Shown here: positions 37,250 through 46,144 of the stretch, in pieces
Layout: the number at the start of each line of letters is the position of its first letter
How positions within the stretch are numbered: the first letter of the stretch is position 1
NCBI GenBank assembly: GCA_029945665.1
Contig: JAQSCZ010000008.1
Location: 1 to 56,525, forward strand
Direction of reading: 5' to 3'
DNA from: a bacterium
Lineage (GTDB): Bacteria > Bacteroidota > Bacteroidia > NS11-12g > UBA955
DNA: 56,525 nucleotides
Notes under the pieces: generated by a model
Database searches by the model: none
Seen by the model: only the letters and a program-made list of their open reading frames with translations
Told to the model about the DNA's origin: nothing
Translations under genes and position numbers: made by a program

Positions 37250-38224
37250 ATGACAAAAGGACCCGTTTCACAATTCATCGAACACCATTACAGACATTTT
37301 AACGCAGCTGCTCTAATGGATGCTGCAAAAGGCTATGAAGCACACCTTAACGAAGGTGGAAAAATGATGGTGACCTTAGCAGGTGCTATGAGTACTGCCG
37401 AACTAGGCATTTCATTGGCAGAAATGATACGCCAAGATAAAATAGCCATCATCAGTTGCACTGGTGCCAACTTAGAAGAAGATATTATGAACTTAGTGGC
37501 CCATAGCCATTATAAACGCGTACCCAATTACCGCGATTTAAGTCCGCAAGAGGAGTGGGACTTACTTGAAAATCACTACAACCGTGTTACAGATACTTGC
37601 ATCCCAGAAGAAGAAGCTTTCAGAAGATTGCAACAACACATACATAAAATTTGGAAGGATGCAGACAATAGTGGAGAGCGTTATTTTCCCCATGAGTACA
37701 TGTATAAAATGTTGTTGAGCGGTGTGCTTGAGCAGTATTATGAAATTGATCCAAAAAACAGCTGGATGTTGGCCGCTGCCGAAAAAAATATTCCAATTGT
37801 GGTGCCAGGATGGGAAGACAGTACCATGGGCAATATTTTCGCGAGTTATGTAATAAAAAGCGAATTAAAAGCCAGTACCATGAAAAGTGGTATTGAGTAT
37901 ATGGTTTGGTTAACCGAATGGTACCGCGCCAACAGTGGTGGCAAGGGCGTAGGTTTCTTTCAAATTGGGGGTGGTATCGCAGGCGATTTTCCTATTTGTG
38001 TAGTGCCAATGATGTACCAAGATTTGGAGTGGCATGATGTGCCTTTCTGGAGTTATTTCTGCCAAATATCAGATTCAACAACTTCTTATGGTTCTTATTC
38101 TGGTGCAGTTCCAAACGAAAAAATTACGTGGGGCAAGCTCGATATACATACACCCAAGTACATTGTAGAAAGCGATGCAACCATTGTTGCGCCGTTGATG
38201 TTCGCTTGGATTTTGGGTTGGTAG
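37250..38224 (+). CDS. Deoxyhypusine synthase-like protein
   Basis: The 324-residue protein matches the deoxyhypusine synthase (DHS) fold: GGKMMVTLAGAMSTAELG (NAD-binding region), IAIISCTGANLEEDIMNLVA, WEDSTMGNIFASYV, and the catalytic-lysine block EKITWGKLD (Lys about 296) with GGGIAGDFPICVVP. In eukaryotes the enzyme moves an aminobutyl group from spermidine to eIF5A, which bacteria lack; bacterial homologues more likely act in polyamine metabolism such as homospermidine synthesis. It probably works with the arginine decarboxylase-like gene at 27821, though they are not adjacent here. ATG start supported by the promoter position. Confidence 0.88.
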   Translation: MTKGPVSQFIEHHYRHFNAAALMDAAKGYEAHLNEGGKMMVTLAGAMSTAELGISLAEMIRQDKIAIISCTGANLEEDIMNLVAHSHYKRVPNYRDLSPQEEWDLLENHYNRVTDTCIPEEEAFRRLQQHIHKIWKDADNSGERYFPHEYMYKMLLSGVLEQYYEIDPKNSWMLAAAEKNIPIVVPGWEDSTMGNIFASYVIKSELKASTMKSGIEYMVWLTEWYRANSGGKGVGFFQIGGGIAGDFPICVVPMMYQDLEWHDVPFWSYFCQISDSTTSYGSYSGAVPNEKITWGKLDIHTPKYIVESDATIVAPLMFAWILGW

Positions 38225-38243
38225 GTTAAAAAAATAAAACAAC

Positions 38244-38281
38244 AAAAAAGCCTTGGTCTAATTTAGATCAAGGCTTTTTTT
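38244..38281. terminator. Rho-independent terminator after the DHS-like gene
   Basis: The stem AAAAAGCCTTGnTCT pairs with AGAnCAAGGCTTTTT (loop AATTT), ending in a T-run. Strong and placed 19 nt after the stop. Confidence 0.88.
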
Positions 38282-38576
38282 ATCAACATTAATTAAGGTT
38301 AGAAAACAATTACTTGCGAAGGAGTTTAAAATTAAATATTTTTAAAGGGCAGTGAATGAAAAGATACAAAAAATAATAGTGAAAAAAACAACATAATAAT
38401 AAGAGTTACCACCCTTTAAAAACAATCAAACATTTACATTAACATTTTAAAAATCTACAAAGAACTCCTTTTGTACTATTTGACAAGAGGAGAGGGTAAA
38501 GTGCTGCAATGGGTCAGCTAAAATATTGTAAATAGCACAAAATCAGATATATAAATTTAAAAAACAATCCAGAAAC
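38282..38576. other. AT-rich gap, nothing recognised
   Basis: About 295 bp between the terminator and the 38577 lipoprotein gene. AT-rich, with no hairpin, tRNA or open frame that I can support. Confidence 0.5.
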
Positions 38577-39266
38577 TTATTCGAACAGAATTGTGTACAA
38601 GGAAGAAAGCAGAGGGAATAAAACAAAGAATATGATAAGCCAAGCTGAGAAAGCTCCACTATATTTTCCAGGTGACCGCTGTATGTTAATCAATCCAATT
38701 ATGGCTAGAATAAAACTAAGAATTAGAGAAATTGAGGCAATTAGGGCACCTCCATAGATTAAAATTAATCCTAAAAATGGGTCGATTGTAAATGCTCCTA
38801 TTAATAGACCAAGAATGATTATTATAGAAATTACAATTACCAATAAATAAATTAGAAAAAGTATATTAGCGATTTTAATGTTAGGTTCAATTTCACTAAT
38901 TTTTTGTGACTTCTCATGAATTTCTCCGATGAGAGGAATAGGGTTTTTTGATTTGGGAAAATCCGTTGAGTTAGAAAATATATGAGAATTACTAATACTA
39001 TCTTTTACTTGTTCAGAGAAAAATTGAATTAGACTTGTTTTTTCTTCCTTAATAGTGATTAGTTCTATTGATGAAATAGTAGATTTTGAATATTGTTGCT
39101 TTTTAGCCTTCTCTGCAATATTTCGCTTTTCTGTTTCACCTTTGTTTTTCCTTAGACTAATTTCAAAATTAGATTTAAATCCATTGGTGTAGCGCATTCT
39201 GCTTAAACTGCATCCTGAGATTAATATAATAATTAAACACCCAAAGAAAATGCTTCCCCTTTTCAT
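38577..39266 (-). CDS. Lipoprotein with C-terminal transmembrane helices
   Basis: The 229-residue protein has a lipobox at the N-terminus (LISGCS, Cys about 19), a hydrophilic, Lys/Glu-rich linker (20-125) and three hydrophobic segments near the C-terminus (about 128-152, 155-190 and 203-225). This lipoprotein-plus-membrane-domain layout is common for uncharacterised Bacteroidota proteins. The C-terminal part resembles DUF4190-type membrane domains with G-L-I-N-I. No partner is evident; its end and the prfC end are 38 bp apart in one direction. Confidence 0.7.
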   Translation of the reverse strand: MKRGSIFFGCLIIILISGCSLSRMRYTNGFKSNFEISLRKNKGETEKRNIAEKAKKQQYSKSTISSIELITIKEEKTSLIQFFSEQVKDSISNSHIFSNSTDFPKSKNPIPLIGEIHEKSQKISEIEPNIKIANILFLIYLLVIVISIIIILGLLIGAFTIDPFLGLILIYGGALIASISLILSFILAIIGLINIQRSPGKYSGAFSAWLIIFFVLFPLLSSLYTILFE

Positions 39267-39303
39267 TACACAATGATAAGGAATAATAAGAAGTTACGAA
39301 AAT

Positions 39304-40887
39304 CTATACCTTAAATTCCGAAGTGGTATGGAACTCGATTTTAGGATTCTGTTGAATCGCAGTATTTAATATCCATGAGGTTTCAGCTAGGAATACTAAA
39401 TTATCGTCTTTATCCTTCACAATGTTTTTCTGTCTGAATTTGCAAAACTCAACAATGGCATCCGCATCACCAGTCATCCAACATGCTTTGTGAAAATTGC
39501 GCGCCTCGAATCGACATTTTGCATTGTACTCATTTTCTAAACGGTATTGAATAACCTCAAATTGAAGCTCACCCACAGTGCCAATAAATTTGCGATTGCC
39601 CGGCTCTTGTCTGTATAGCTGCGCTACACCCTCATCCGTTAATTGCTCTATGCCTTTTTCCAATTGTTTAGATTTCATTGGGTCGAGGTTGATTAATTCT
39701 TTGAAAATCTCTGGCGAGAACGAAGGAATGCCTTTGTACATAAAATCTTCGCCTTCGGTTAGGGTATCTCCAATTTTGAAATTACCGGTATCGTATAATC
39801 CCACAACATCGCCAGCAAAAGCATTTTCTAACAACTCTTTGCTATCTGCCATAAAAGTAAATGGACTGGCAAATTTCATATTTTTGTGCAAACGCACATG
39901 GTGAAAAAATTTATTCCGCTCGAACTCTCCAGAGCAAACTCTTAGGAAAGCAATTCTATCTCGGTGACGAGGGTCTAGGTTGGCGTGTATTTTAAAAATA
40001 AATCCAGAGAATTTATTTTCATCGGGCTCTACTTTTCTCTCGCTGCTTTGACGGCCTTGCGGGAAAGGTGCAATCTCTAAAAATTTTTCCAACAATTCCT
40101 TGATACCAAAATTGTTTAAGGCACTACCAAAAAATACGGGGGCCTCGCGACCTTCCAGATATTCTTCGACTTTAAAATCGCCATATACTCCTTCAATCAA
40201 CTCGACATCTTGTCTTAATTGTGTCGCATTTTTTTCTCCTACAATTTCGTCAAGTATGGGGTCGCTCAAGTCATCGATACTCACCATGTCTTTGCTGATT
40301 TTGGTCTTGTTGGCTTCGAATAAATTAATGCTCTTGTCGTAAATTTTATATACACCTTTAAATTCCCTTCCACCATTGATAGGCCAACTCATCGGACGTA
40401 CTTTGATGTTTAGCTTTTGTTCTAACTCATCAATCAAGTCAAAGGGGTCGCGACCATCGCGATCGACTTTATTAATAAAAACGATAACAGGTGTTTGACG
40501 CATGCGACATACTTCCATTAAGCGTTCTGTTTGTTCCTCTACACCTTTTACACAATCAATTACTAGGATAACACTATCAACTGCAGTAAGCGTTCTGTAA
40601 GTATCTTCGGCAAAGTCTTTGTGACCAGGGGTATCCAAAATATTTACTAATTTACCATTGTATTCAAAAGTCATCACAGAGGTGGCTACCGAGATACCCC
40701 TTTGTTTTTCAATCTCCATAAAATCGGAGGTTGCGGCTTTTTTAATTTTGTTTGATTTAACCGCTCCTGCCGTTTGTATCGCGCCACCAAATAGTAGAAA
40801 TTTTTCTGTTAAGGTGGTTTTACCAGCATCGGGGTGACTGATAATCGCAAAGGTTTTGCGCTTCAGTATTTCACTTTTCAAATTCAC
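39304..40887 (-). CDS. prfC: Peptide chain release factor 3
   Basis: The 527-residue translational GTPase recycles RF1/RF2 after termination. G1 is [16 protein letters not shown]3 [16 protein letters not shown]4 [12 protein letters not shown]; the remaining domains contain [14 protein letters not shown] and [14 protein letters not shown] start at the GTG at 40887 ([13 protein letters not shown]), which aligns with known RF3 N-termini; an ATG 17 codons upstream would place the promoter-like TATCTTCG inside the gene. It is probably monocistronic. Confidence 0.92.
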   Translation of the reverse strand: MNLKSEILKRKTFAIISHPDAGKTTLTEKFLLFGGAIQTAGAVKSNKIKKAATSDFMEIEKQRGISVATSVMTFEYNGKLVNILDTPGHKDFAEDTYRTLTAVDSVILVIDCVKGVEEQTERLMEVCRMRQTPVIVFINKVDRDGRDPFDLIDELEQKLNIKVRPMSWPINGGREFKGVYKIYDKSINLFEANKTKISKDMVSIDDLSDPILDEIVGEKNATQLRQDVELIEGVYGDFKVEEYLEGREAPVFFGSALNNFGIKELLEKFLEIAPFPQGRQSSERKVEPDENKFSGFIFKIHANLDPRHRDRIAFLRVCSGEFERNKFFHHVRLHKNMKFASPFTFMADSKELLENAFAGDVVGLYDTGNFKIGDTLTEGEDFMYKGIPSFSPEIFKELINLDPMKSKQLEKGIEQLTDEGVAQLYRQEPGNRKFIGTVGELQFEVIQYRLENEYNAKCRFEARNFHKACWMTGDADAIVEFCKFRQKNIVKDKDDNLVFLAETSWILNTAIQQNPKIEFHTTSEFKV

Positions 40888-40891
40888 GGTG

Positions 40892-40899
40892 CGAAGATA
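40892..40899 (-). promoter_or_regulatory. Putative -7 box of prfC (TAnnTTCG variant)
   Basis: Minus strand TATCTTCG then CACC and the GTG start, 4 nt between. The EamA gene at 44822 has the same arrangement (TACCTTCG, CACC, GTG). Confidence 0.45.
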
Positions 40900-40983
40900 A
40901 TATTTGTGTTTGGCTATTACTAAAAAAATGAAAGCCAATGATAGCGCGGTTTTTAAAATAATTTTAACAATTTGACGAAATAC

Positions 40984-41015
40984 TTTGTTAATCTAATTAT
41001 TCTATTCTAATTTTG
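40984..41015 (+). promoter_or_regulatory. Promoter of the 41026 lipoprotein gene
   Basis: -33 TTTG (40984-40987), a 20-bp spacer, and -7 TAATTTTG (41008-41015), 10 nt before the ATG: a full match to the Bacteroidota promoter consensus. Confidence 0.75.
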
Positions 41016-41025
41016 CGATTGAATA

Positions 41026-41649
41026 ATGCGCAGCTATATATTTTCGATAAGTTTATTGTGTGTGGTTTCATGCAAACAAACTGAAAATGATTCATCCACT
41101 GTCATGTATCCCATTGGCGATGCATCAGAATGGCTAAATAGCGATGAAAATTTTGGGGCTAAACACCGCAAAGGCGCTAAGAATTCTGATTCTACAGAAA
41201 CCTTATTTACCCTATACGCTGACTATAACAATGATGGAATTAGAGACACTGCCCAAGCGATAAGTTATTCCAATAGGCATCAAACAGAAATTCATTTTTC
41301 GTGTTTCCCAACTTTGGTTCTAAATCAGTTTTGCGATGAGTTGCAAATTACAGATGCTGGTGATTTGAATGGGGACGGAAAACATGAAATTTTACTTTTA
41401 TTACAAGGCAGTGAAAGTTGTTGGGATAATTTGAAACTCTTTTCTTTGGGTAATACTTGGATTGAGAAATACACCGGTATCACTTATCAATGTGTCGAAA
41501 GACCTATGTATCAGTTTACTAAATTGAATGATAAAACCATCCAAATTACAACTTTTGGCGAAAGCCGAGATTCTATTGATGCGATTAGTGGCGATACCTT
41601 AGAGCAAGTGCTGCCCAATTTACAAAGGGTGCATTTGATTAATTGGTAA
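41026..41649 (+). CDS. Lipoprotein with FG-GAP-like aspartate-rich repeats
   Basis: The 207-residue protein has a lipobox (LLCVVSCKQT, Cys about 16), then DYNNDGIRDTAQAI and DAGDLNGDGKHEILLLL, EF-hand/FG-GAP-like calcium loops of the VCBS type. This indicates a small beta-propeller or integrin-like domain that binds calcium. A second gene with a promoter of its own follows 79 bp later. No specific function can be assigned. Confidence 0.75.
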   Translation: MRSYIFSISLLCVVSCKQTENDSSTVMYPIGDASEWLNSDENFGAKHRKGAKNSDSTETLFTLYADYNNDGIRDTAQAISYSNRHQTEIHFSCFPTLVLNQFCDELQITDAGDLNGDGKHEILLLLQGSESCWDNLKLFSLGNTWIEKYTGITYQCVERPMYQFTKLNDKTIQITTFGESRDSIDAISGDTLEQVLPNLQRVHLINW

Positions 41650-41716
41650 AATTCTTTTTTCTGAGTCTAGATTCCTACATCTTTTTATTCTATATAGAAA
41701 TTTATAAAAGACTCGA

Positions 41717-41724
41717 TATATTTG
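41717..41724 (+). promoter_or_regulatory. -7 box abutting the DUF4920 start
   Basis: TATATTTG (TAnnTTTG), 4 nt before the ATG at 41729. Same close spacing as surE and 10732. Confidence 0.5.
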
Positions 41725-41728
41725 CAAA

Positions 41729-42268
41729 ATGATCTTAAGAAATTTTTTAATGATAATTGCACTTACGAGCATTTTAATGGCTTGTAATAATCAAACAACT
41801 GCCAAAGTAACAGATACAACATCAGACGAACCCGAAGAGTGTAAAAAAGAAGATGCACTAACAGCAACTTTAGTAGACGGTTTTTATGGTACTGCTTTTG
41901 ATACTGCGAAATCCATGTCGCTCGAAGAGGCTACAAGATTTTATAAAGTTAAAGGTGTTAAAGAAGCAAAGATTGCTGGTACCATTGAAGCTGTTTGTCA
42001 GAGCAAAGGCTGTTGGTTCGACTTAAAAGGGAATTCCACAACACAAACTATTGATTTCGGCCATAAATTTTTAATGCACAAAGATTTGGCAGGAAAGAAA
42101 GTCGTTGCCCATGGAAGTTTTTATAACGATACAACTTCTATTGATCAGCAGATACATGAAGCAGTTGAAGATGCTAAATCCATGACACTGTCAGAGGCAA
42201 AGAAGAAATTTACAACACCATTGATTTCAATTGGTTTTCAAGCCACTGGAGTTAAATTGGTTAATTAA
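41729..42268 (+). CDS. DUF4920 lipoprotein
   Basis: The 179-residue protein has a lipobox (ALTSILMACNNQ, Cys about 19) and a DUF4920 domain (about 55-175) with FYGTAFDTAKSMSLEEA and IAGTIEAVCQSKGCWFDLK, whose conserved VCxxKGCW cysteines could bind metal or a ligand. It reads as a periplasmic or outer-membrane lipoprotein. The family has no assigned function. Confidence 0.87.
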   Translation: MILRNFLMIIALTSILMACNNQTTAKVTDTTSDEPEECKKEDALTATLVDGFYGTAFDTAKSMSLEEATRFYKVKGVKEAKIAGTIEAVCQSKGCWFDLKGNSTTQTIDFGHKFLMHKDLAGKKVVAHGSFYNDTTSIDQQIHEAVEDAKSMTLSEAKKKFTTPLISIGFQATGVKLVN

Positions 42269-42290
42269 TAATAAAAGAAATTTTAATTCG

Positions 42291-42323
42291 AAAAGCCCTG
42301 GGTTCAATACCTGGGGTTTTTTG
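42291..42323 (+). terminator. Weak rho-independent terminator after the DUF4920 gene
   Basis: AAAAGCCCTGGGT pairs imperfectly with ACCTGGGGTTTTTT, with a T-run at the end, 23 nt after the stop. Confidence 0.6.
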
Positions 42324-42379
42324 TTGTGGAAGATTTTGTTTGTAATAGGATTTTTTTTATTTGTTTATGCTTCGACTTT

Positions 42380-42535
42380 TTATGATGCTCCTCTGGAGCA
42401 TTGATGCGTGTGGAGTTGACGATGTTGCTAAGATATCGCTCCTCTGGAGCGAAGAAGGTATAGCCTCAGTTGAGGCTTTACAGTAAGGAAAGTTTGAAGC
42501 ACATGCTTTAGGATTCTCCGTAGGAGCGATACCAT
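42380..42535. repeat. Cluster of short palindromes, dispersed-repeat-like
   Basis: Within about 155 bp there are four hairpin units: ATGCTCCTCTGGAGCAT (42385-42401), CGCTCCTCTGGAGCG (about 42437-42451), CCTCAGTTGAGG (about 42466-42477) and CTCCGTAGGAG (about 42515-42525). The GCTCCTCTGGAGC core repeats exactly. A 60-codon frame here is incidental. The layout recalls dispersed Bacteroidota repeats built from TCGCTCC-type palindromes. Confidence 0.65.
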
Positions 42536-42588
42536 CCATACTTGTGACGTTAGCGAAAAGGGTAGGTTGTGATGCAAGCGAAAATTAG

Positions 42589-43944
42589 TCAATCAAGTTG
42601 ACTAATTGTAAACCACTCGGATGATTGGACGTTGCGTCTTAAACGCCACTCGTTAGGAAATAAATTGTTAATCCGGTTACCCGCCAACTTCCCTAGGCCG
42701 ATATTGACACCATCGAACTGCAGACAAACATATCCCTTGTTATTAGACTGATTTGGCAACGCATTCTTTCCCAAATAGCGTATAGCTTCTGCCATCTCCA
42801 ATGCTTTAATTTCAAAATTAGATGCATTGAAAATAGAAGAGAATGGTAAATAATCAGACGGAATTACCAACTTGTCATTCTTTTCGCACACCCTTGTTCC
42901 GACACTGTAAATGGTGAGTTTGTTTTGAATCTGTTCTAGTAAATTATACGTATGGTCACTTAGTGCTACAATATGATCGCGGAATAAAATAAAGTTAGCT
43001 TCGTGGGTTATAAAAGGTCGGAAGCTGCTATCGTCTTTAATGCGTTTTAAAGGGTTGTGTTTTTCTGAATTATTAGCATCATTTTGTTTTTCTGTTTTTT
43101 GTAAAAGGGCTATAAAAAAACCTTCTCCTTTTACTAAATGAGGGTAACACTGATGCATGGCCGCAGCCTTCCCATTGAATTCAAAAGGAATGGGCTGAAA
43201 TCCTTTTTCACAAAGTGATTTTACCTGCAATTCATTTTCATTTGGATTATAGGTACATGTGCTGTATATAATAAAACCGCCTGGTTTTAAACAATTCGTA
43301 ATTTGGTCGAGAATTCTTTTTTGTCGAAGCGAACACATTTCAGCATTGGCAACACTCCACTCATTGATAGCATTTTCATCTTTTCTGAAAAGGCCTTCGC
43401 CGCTGCAAGGTGCATCCACAAGAATAACATCGAATAATTCACCACAATTTTCAAAGTCTTTACTGTCTGAATTTGTGATAATGATGTTCGGATAACCCCA
43501 CTTGCTCAGGTTCTCATTTAAAACAGGAACTCGGGTTCGAATCACCTCATTACTAACCAATACATCGTCTTCGTTCAACAAGGATGCAATATGCGTACTT
43601 TTTCCGCCAGGGGCTGCACATAAATCTAGTAAACTAAGTTGACTATTATTTTGTTTTCTTATCTGCTTAAATGCCTGTTCTAATGCCATGCTGCTTGCCT
43701 CTTGTACATAATAAGCGCCGGCATGCCAAAGTGGATCCGATACAAATAACGGTCGCGTATCTAGATAATATCCTTGCTCGCACCAAGCAACTTTTTCAAG
43801 TGTAAGTTCTTTTTTGTATTTGTTTGGATTCAGTCTGATGGATACAGGTGTCACCTCATTTAAACTATGCTCGAATGCTTCAAAGGCTATCGGTCCTAGC
43901 TGCTGCTGCATTCGCTCTTTAAATTCAATAGGTAGTAACCTCAT
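42589..43944 (-). CDS. RsmB/RsmF-type RNA (cytosine-5) methyltransferase
   Basis: The 451-residue protein is a NOL1/NOP2/Sun-family m5C methyltransferase. The SAM site is LDLCAAPGGKSTHIA, motif IV LVDAPCSGEGLFRK with a Cys, and motif VI YSTCTYNPNENE with the catalytic Cys. A C-terminal extension (about 300-451) resembles the RNA-binding region of RsmF, so 16S rRNA is the likely target. The ATG at 43944 is favoured, 5 bp after the EamA stop; the frame extends upstream but would overlap that gene. Confidence 0.88.
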   Translation of the reverse strand: MRLLPIEFKERMQQQLGPIAFEAFEHSLNEVTPVSIRLNPNKYKKELTLEKVAWCEQGYYLDTRPLFVSDPLWHAGAYYVQEASSMALEQAFKQIRKQNNSQLSLLDLCAAPGGKSTHIASLLNEDDVLVSNEVIRTRVPVLNENLSKWGYPNIIITNSDSKDFENCGELFDVILVDAPCSGEGLFRKDENAINEWSVANAEMCSLRQKRILDQITNCLKPGGFIIYSTCTYNPNENELQVKSLCEKGFQPIPFEFNGKAAAMHQCYPHLVKGEGFFIALLQKTEKQNDANNSEKHNPLKRIKDDSSFRPFITHEANFILFRDHIVALSDHTYNLLEQIQNKLTIYSVGTRVCEKNDKLVIPSDYLPFSSIFNASNFEIKALEMAEAIRYLGKNALPNQSNNKGYVCLQFDGVNIGLGKLAGNRINNLFPNEWRLRRNVQSSEWFTISQLD

Positions 43945-43949
43945 GTTCG

Positions 43950-44822
43950 TTATCGCGATAAGGTAATACCTGCCATAATCATTACCATGCCTAAAAATTG
44001 AACCCATCCGATACTCTCTCCAAAATACAATCCCCAGCCATAAGCAACTAACGGTATAAGATAGGTAACGGATGAAGCGAAAAGCGCTGATGATTTTTTG
44101 ACCAGACGATTAAAAACAATTAGTGAGATAGCCGAACCAAAAACACCCAATACGAAAACCGCTAACAGTGGTTTCAAAGCGCTAGGTTCGATGGCAACTG
44201 AATAGGTGTGCTGACTCATGCCTATGAATAATGCTGGAACAGCCACTAGGGTTAATGGTACCATGCTGTTGGCATAGGCTGTTAAGTGACTTAGTTTTGA
44301 TTTGATGATGTTTACATTGATGCCGTATAAAACAGCGGCCAATACAACTTTCATGCAAGGCATTACATAGTCCACATGGAACGATAAGCCGCTTGCTTTC
44401 GGGTTGGTGAAAATTAAAATAAGGGCGCCCAATAAGCCCATGCTTATGCCGATGATGTGTTTTATTTTGATGTCGACTTTAAAAACTATAACGCCGAATA
44501 CTAAAGTAGATAAAGGCGTTAAAGCATTCAATGCGCCAGAAAGTGAGCTCGGAATTTCTTTGGCTGCCATGGCAAATAAATAGGCTGGAATTAAATTGCC
44601 AATTGTACCGGATAAAGCCAATAATAACCAGTCGGCTGTTTTAAGCTTTTTATAAATACCAACAAAGAAAAATATGGCCACACTTCCTGCAAATACTAAA
44701 CGCAAGGAAGCCAATTGAACAGGGGTGAAGGCCGTTATTCCAATCTTCATCAGTATAAATGCGCTCCCCCATACAAAACCAAGAAATAAAATAACGAGTA
44801 CGGTCTTAAAGTCGATTTTCAC
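43950..44822 (-). CDS. EamA/DMT-family transporter, GTG start
   Basis: The 290-residue protein has ten hydrophobic segments in two EamA halves (about 5-140 and 150-288), with the family's conserved LGFVWGSAFILMKIG start and the second-half ITLSR end. Translation starts at GTG 44822 (MKIDFKTV); the next Met lies after the first helix, so it cannot be the start. The promoter-like TACCTTCG lies 4 nt before that GTG. It is 5 bp ahead of the RsmF-like gene, so the two may be co-transcribed. Substrate unknown. Confidence 0.88.
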   Translation of the reverse strand: MKIDFKTVLVILFLGFVWGSAFILMKIGITAFTPVQLASLRLVFAGSVAIFFFVGIYKKLKTADWLLLALSGTIGNLIPAYLFAMAAKEIPSSLSGALNALTPLSTLVFGVIVFKVDIKIKHIIGISMGLLGALILIFTNPKASGLSFHVDYVMPCMKVVLAAVLYGINVNIIKSKLSHLTAYANSMVPLTLVAVPALFIGMSQHTYSVAIEPSALKPLLAVFVLGVFGSAISLIVFNRLVKKSSALFASSVTYLIPLVAYGWGLYFGESIGWVQFLGMVMIMAGITLSR

Positions 44823-44826
44823 GGTG

Positions 44827-44834
44827 CGAAGGTA
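44827..44834 (-). promoter_or_regulatory. Putative -7 box of the EamA/RsmF-like unit (TAnnTTCG variant)
   Basis: Minus strand TACCTTCG followed by CACC and the GTG start codon. Shares the block CTTCGCACCGTGAA with the prfC start region. Confidence 0.45.
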
Positions 44835-44914
44835 AGGTCATTTCGAATTAAATATGAGGGTATAAACTCAAGACTTGGTCACAAGTTAATCATATATTCG
44901 GTTGAATGCATTGT

Positions 44915-46081
44915 TTAATTATCAATGTGTTTTAGCACGATTCTAAAAGTGGTGCGTTTATTTGGGATGCTTTCTTTCACATAAATATGCCCCTTGTGAT
45001 AGTTTTCAATGATTCGTTTAACGAGCGATAATCCTAATCCCCAGCCTCTTTGCTTTGTAGTAAATCCCGGTTTAAACACCCTTTTAAAAAGTGATTTCGG
45101 CATGCCTTTGCCGGTATCTGATATATCGATTACAACCACTTCGTTGCGTTGACGAATATGGAAACTAATTGTTCCTTTACCCTCCATTGCATCCATCGCG
45201 TTTTTACACAAATTTTCTATCACCCATTCAAATAAAGGTATGTTCAAAATGGCGTAGCAAGGTTCTTCTGGTTCTTTGAAATCATAGATAACGCTTTCAG
45301 CGCTCCTAACTTGCATGTATTGTATTGAATGTTCTAAGGCTGCAACCACATCGTGTTTTTTAAGAATTGGTTTTGATCCGATTTTAGAAAACCTATCGGT
45401 AATAACTTTTAATCGGTCGAGGTCCTTGCGCATTTCAATGTAGGTATCAGGATTTGCATGCGTAGGATCAAGTTCCATTAAATCAACCCAAGCCATTAAG
45501 GAACTCATGGGTGTGCCCAATTGATGGGCTGTTTCGCGCGCAAGACCAACCCAAACTTGGTTTTGCTCCGACTTGCGACTGTAGCTGAAGGCGAAATAAC
45601 TGACTACAATAAAAAGACCTACTATGCCTAATTGATAAAACGGATAACGCTTTAATTGTTTTAAAGTTGTGGAGTCGTCATAGTAAACATATTGATAATC
45701 ATCGTCAGCGATTTTTATTTTTATAGGTTCGTTTTTGGTTTTTATTGACTCGAAATAGGATTGTAAATAATTTTTATTTTTGAGCGCCACACTGTCCAAA
45801 TTTCTGTGATTTAAAATACCAGTTGCATCCGTTAAAATTACGGGAATGGTGGTGTTCGATTCAATAATTTTAAGATAAATATTAAGTTCATCAATAGAAT
45901 CCGCCTTGTTAATCATTTCATAAGCCTCCGCCCATTGACTAATTTTTTTGCGTTCTTCTAAGGCTAATTTCTTTACCATGTTATTGGTGTAATACAGTGA
46001 GAAAAGCCCTATTGACAAAGCCATTAGCAGTAGTGAGAATTTAAGGTATTGCTTTAAACTATAGTTATTGAAAAGAGACAT
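44915..46081 (-). CDS. Membrane-anchored sensor histidine kinase
   Basis: About 388 residues: a first TM helix (LKFSLLLMALSIGLFSLYY), a periplasmic sensing region (about 40-160), a second TM helix (LGIVGLFIVVSYFAFSY), then HisKA with the phospho-His in ETAHQLGTPMSSL and HATPase with CKNAMDAMEGKG, DTGKGMPKS and GWGLGLSLVKRI. It phosphorylates a response regulator, but no regulator gene is adjacent. I start at the ATG at 46081; a -7 box TACTTTTG lies 18 nt upstream, whereas a longer frame would run into the divergent cyclase gene. Confidence 0.87.
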   Translation of the reverse strand: MSLFNNYSLKQYLKFSLLLMALSIGLFSLYYTNNMVKKLALEERKKISQWAEAYEMINKADSIDELNIYLKIIESNTTIPVILTDATGILNHRNLDSVALKNKNYLQSYFESIKTKNEPIKIKIADDDYQYVYYDDSTTLKQLKRYPFYQLGIVGLFIVVSYFAFSYSRKSEQNQVWVGLARETAHQLGTPMSSLMAWVDLMELDPTHANPDTYIEMRKDLDRLKVITDRFSKIGSKPILKKHDVVAALEHSIQYMQVRSAESVIYDFKEPEEPCYAILNIPLFEWVIENLCKNAMDAMEGKGTISFHIRQRNEVVVIDISDTGKGMPKSLFKRVFKPGFTTKQRGWGLGLSLVKRIIENYHKGHIYVKESIPNKRTTFRIVLKHIDN

Positions 46082-46099
46082 TTGCGCCAGATAAATATT

Positions 46100-46107
46100 C
46101 AAAAGTA
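46100..46107 (-). promoter_or_regulatory. -7 box of the histidine kinase gene
   Basis: Minus strand TACTTTTG (TAnnTTTG), 18 nt before the ATG at 46081. Lies in the 63-bp divergent region shared with the cyclase-family gene. Confidence 0.55.
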
Positions 46108-46129
46108 ACGCAATAATCATTAATTTTAG

Positions 46130-46137
46130 TATTTTCG
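46130..46137 (+). promoter_or_regulatory. Putative -7 box of the cyclase-family gene (TAnnTTCG variant)
   Basis: TATTTTCG, 7 nt before the ATG at 46145. The same one-base variant occurs upstream of prfC and the EamA gene at 44822. Confidence 0.45.
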
Positions 46138-46144
46138 CTTCACA

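Noticed and set aside
42357-42539. 60-codon minus-strand frame over the palindrome cluster
   Set aside because: It covers repeated hairpins and shows no coding features.
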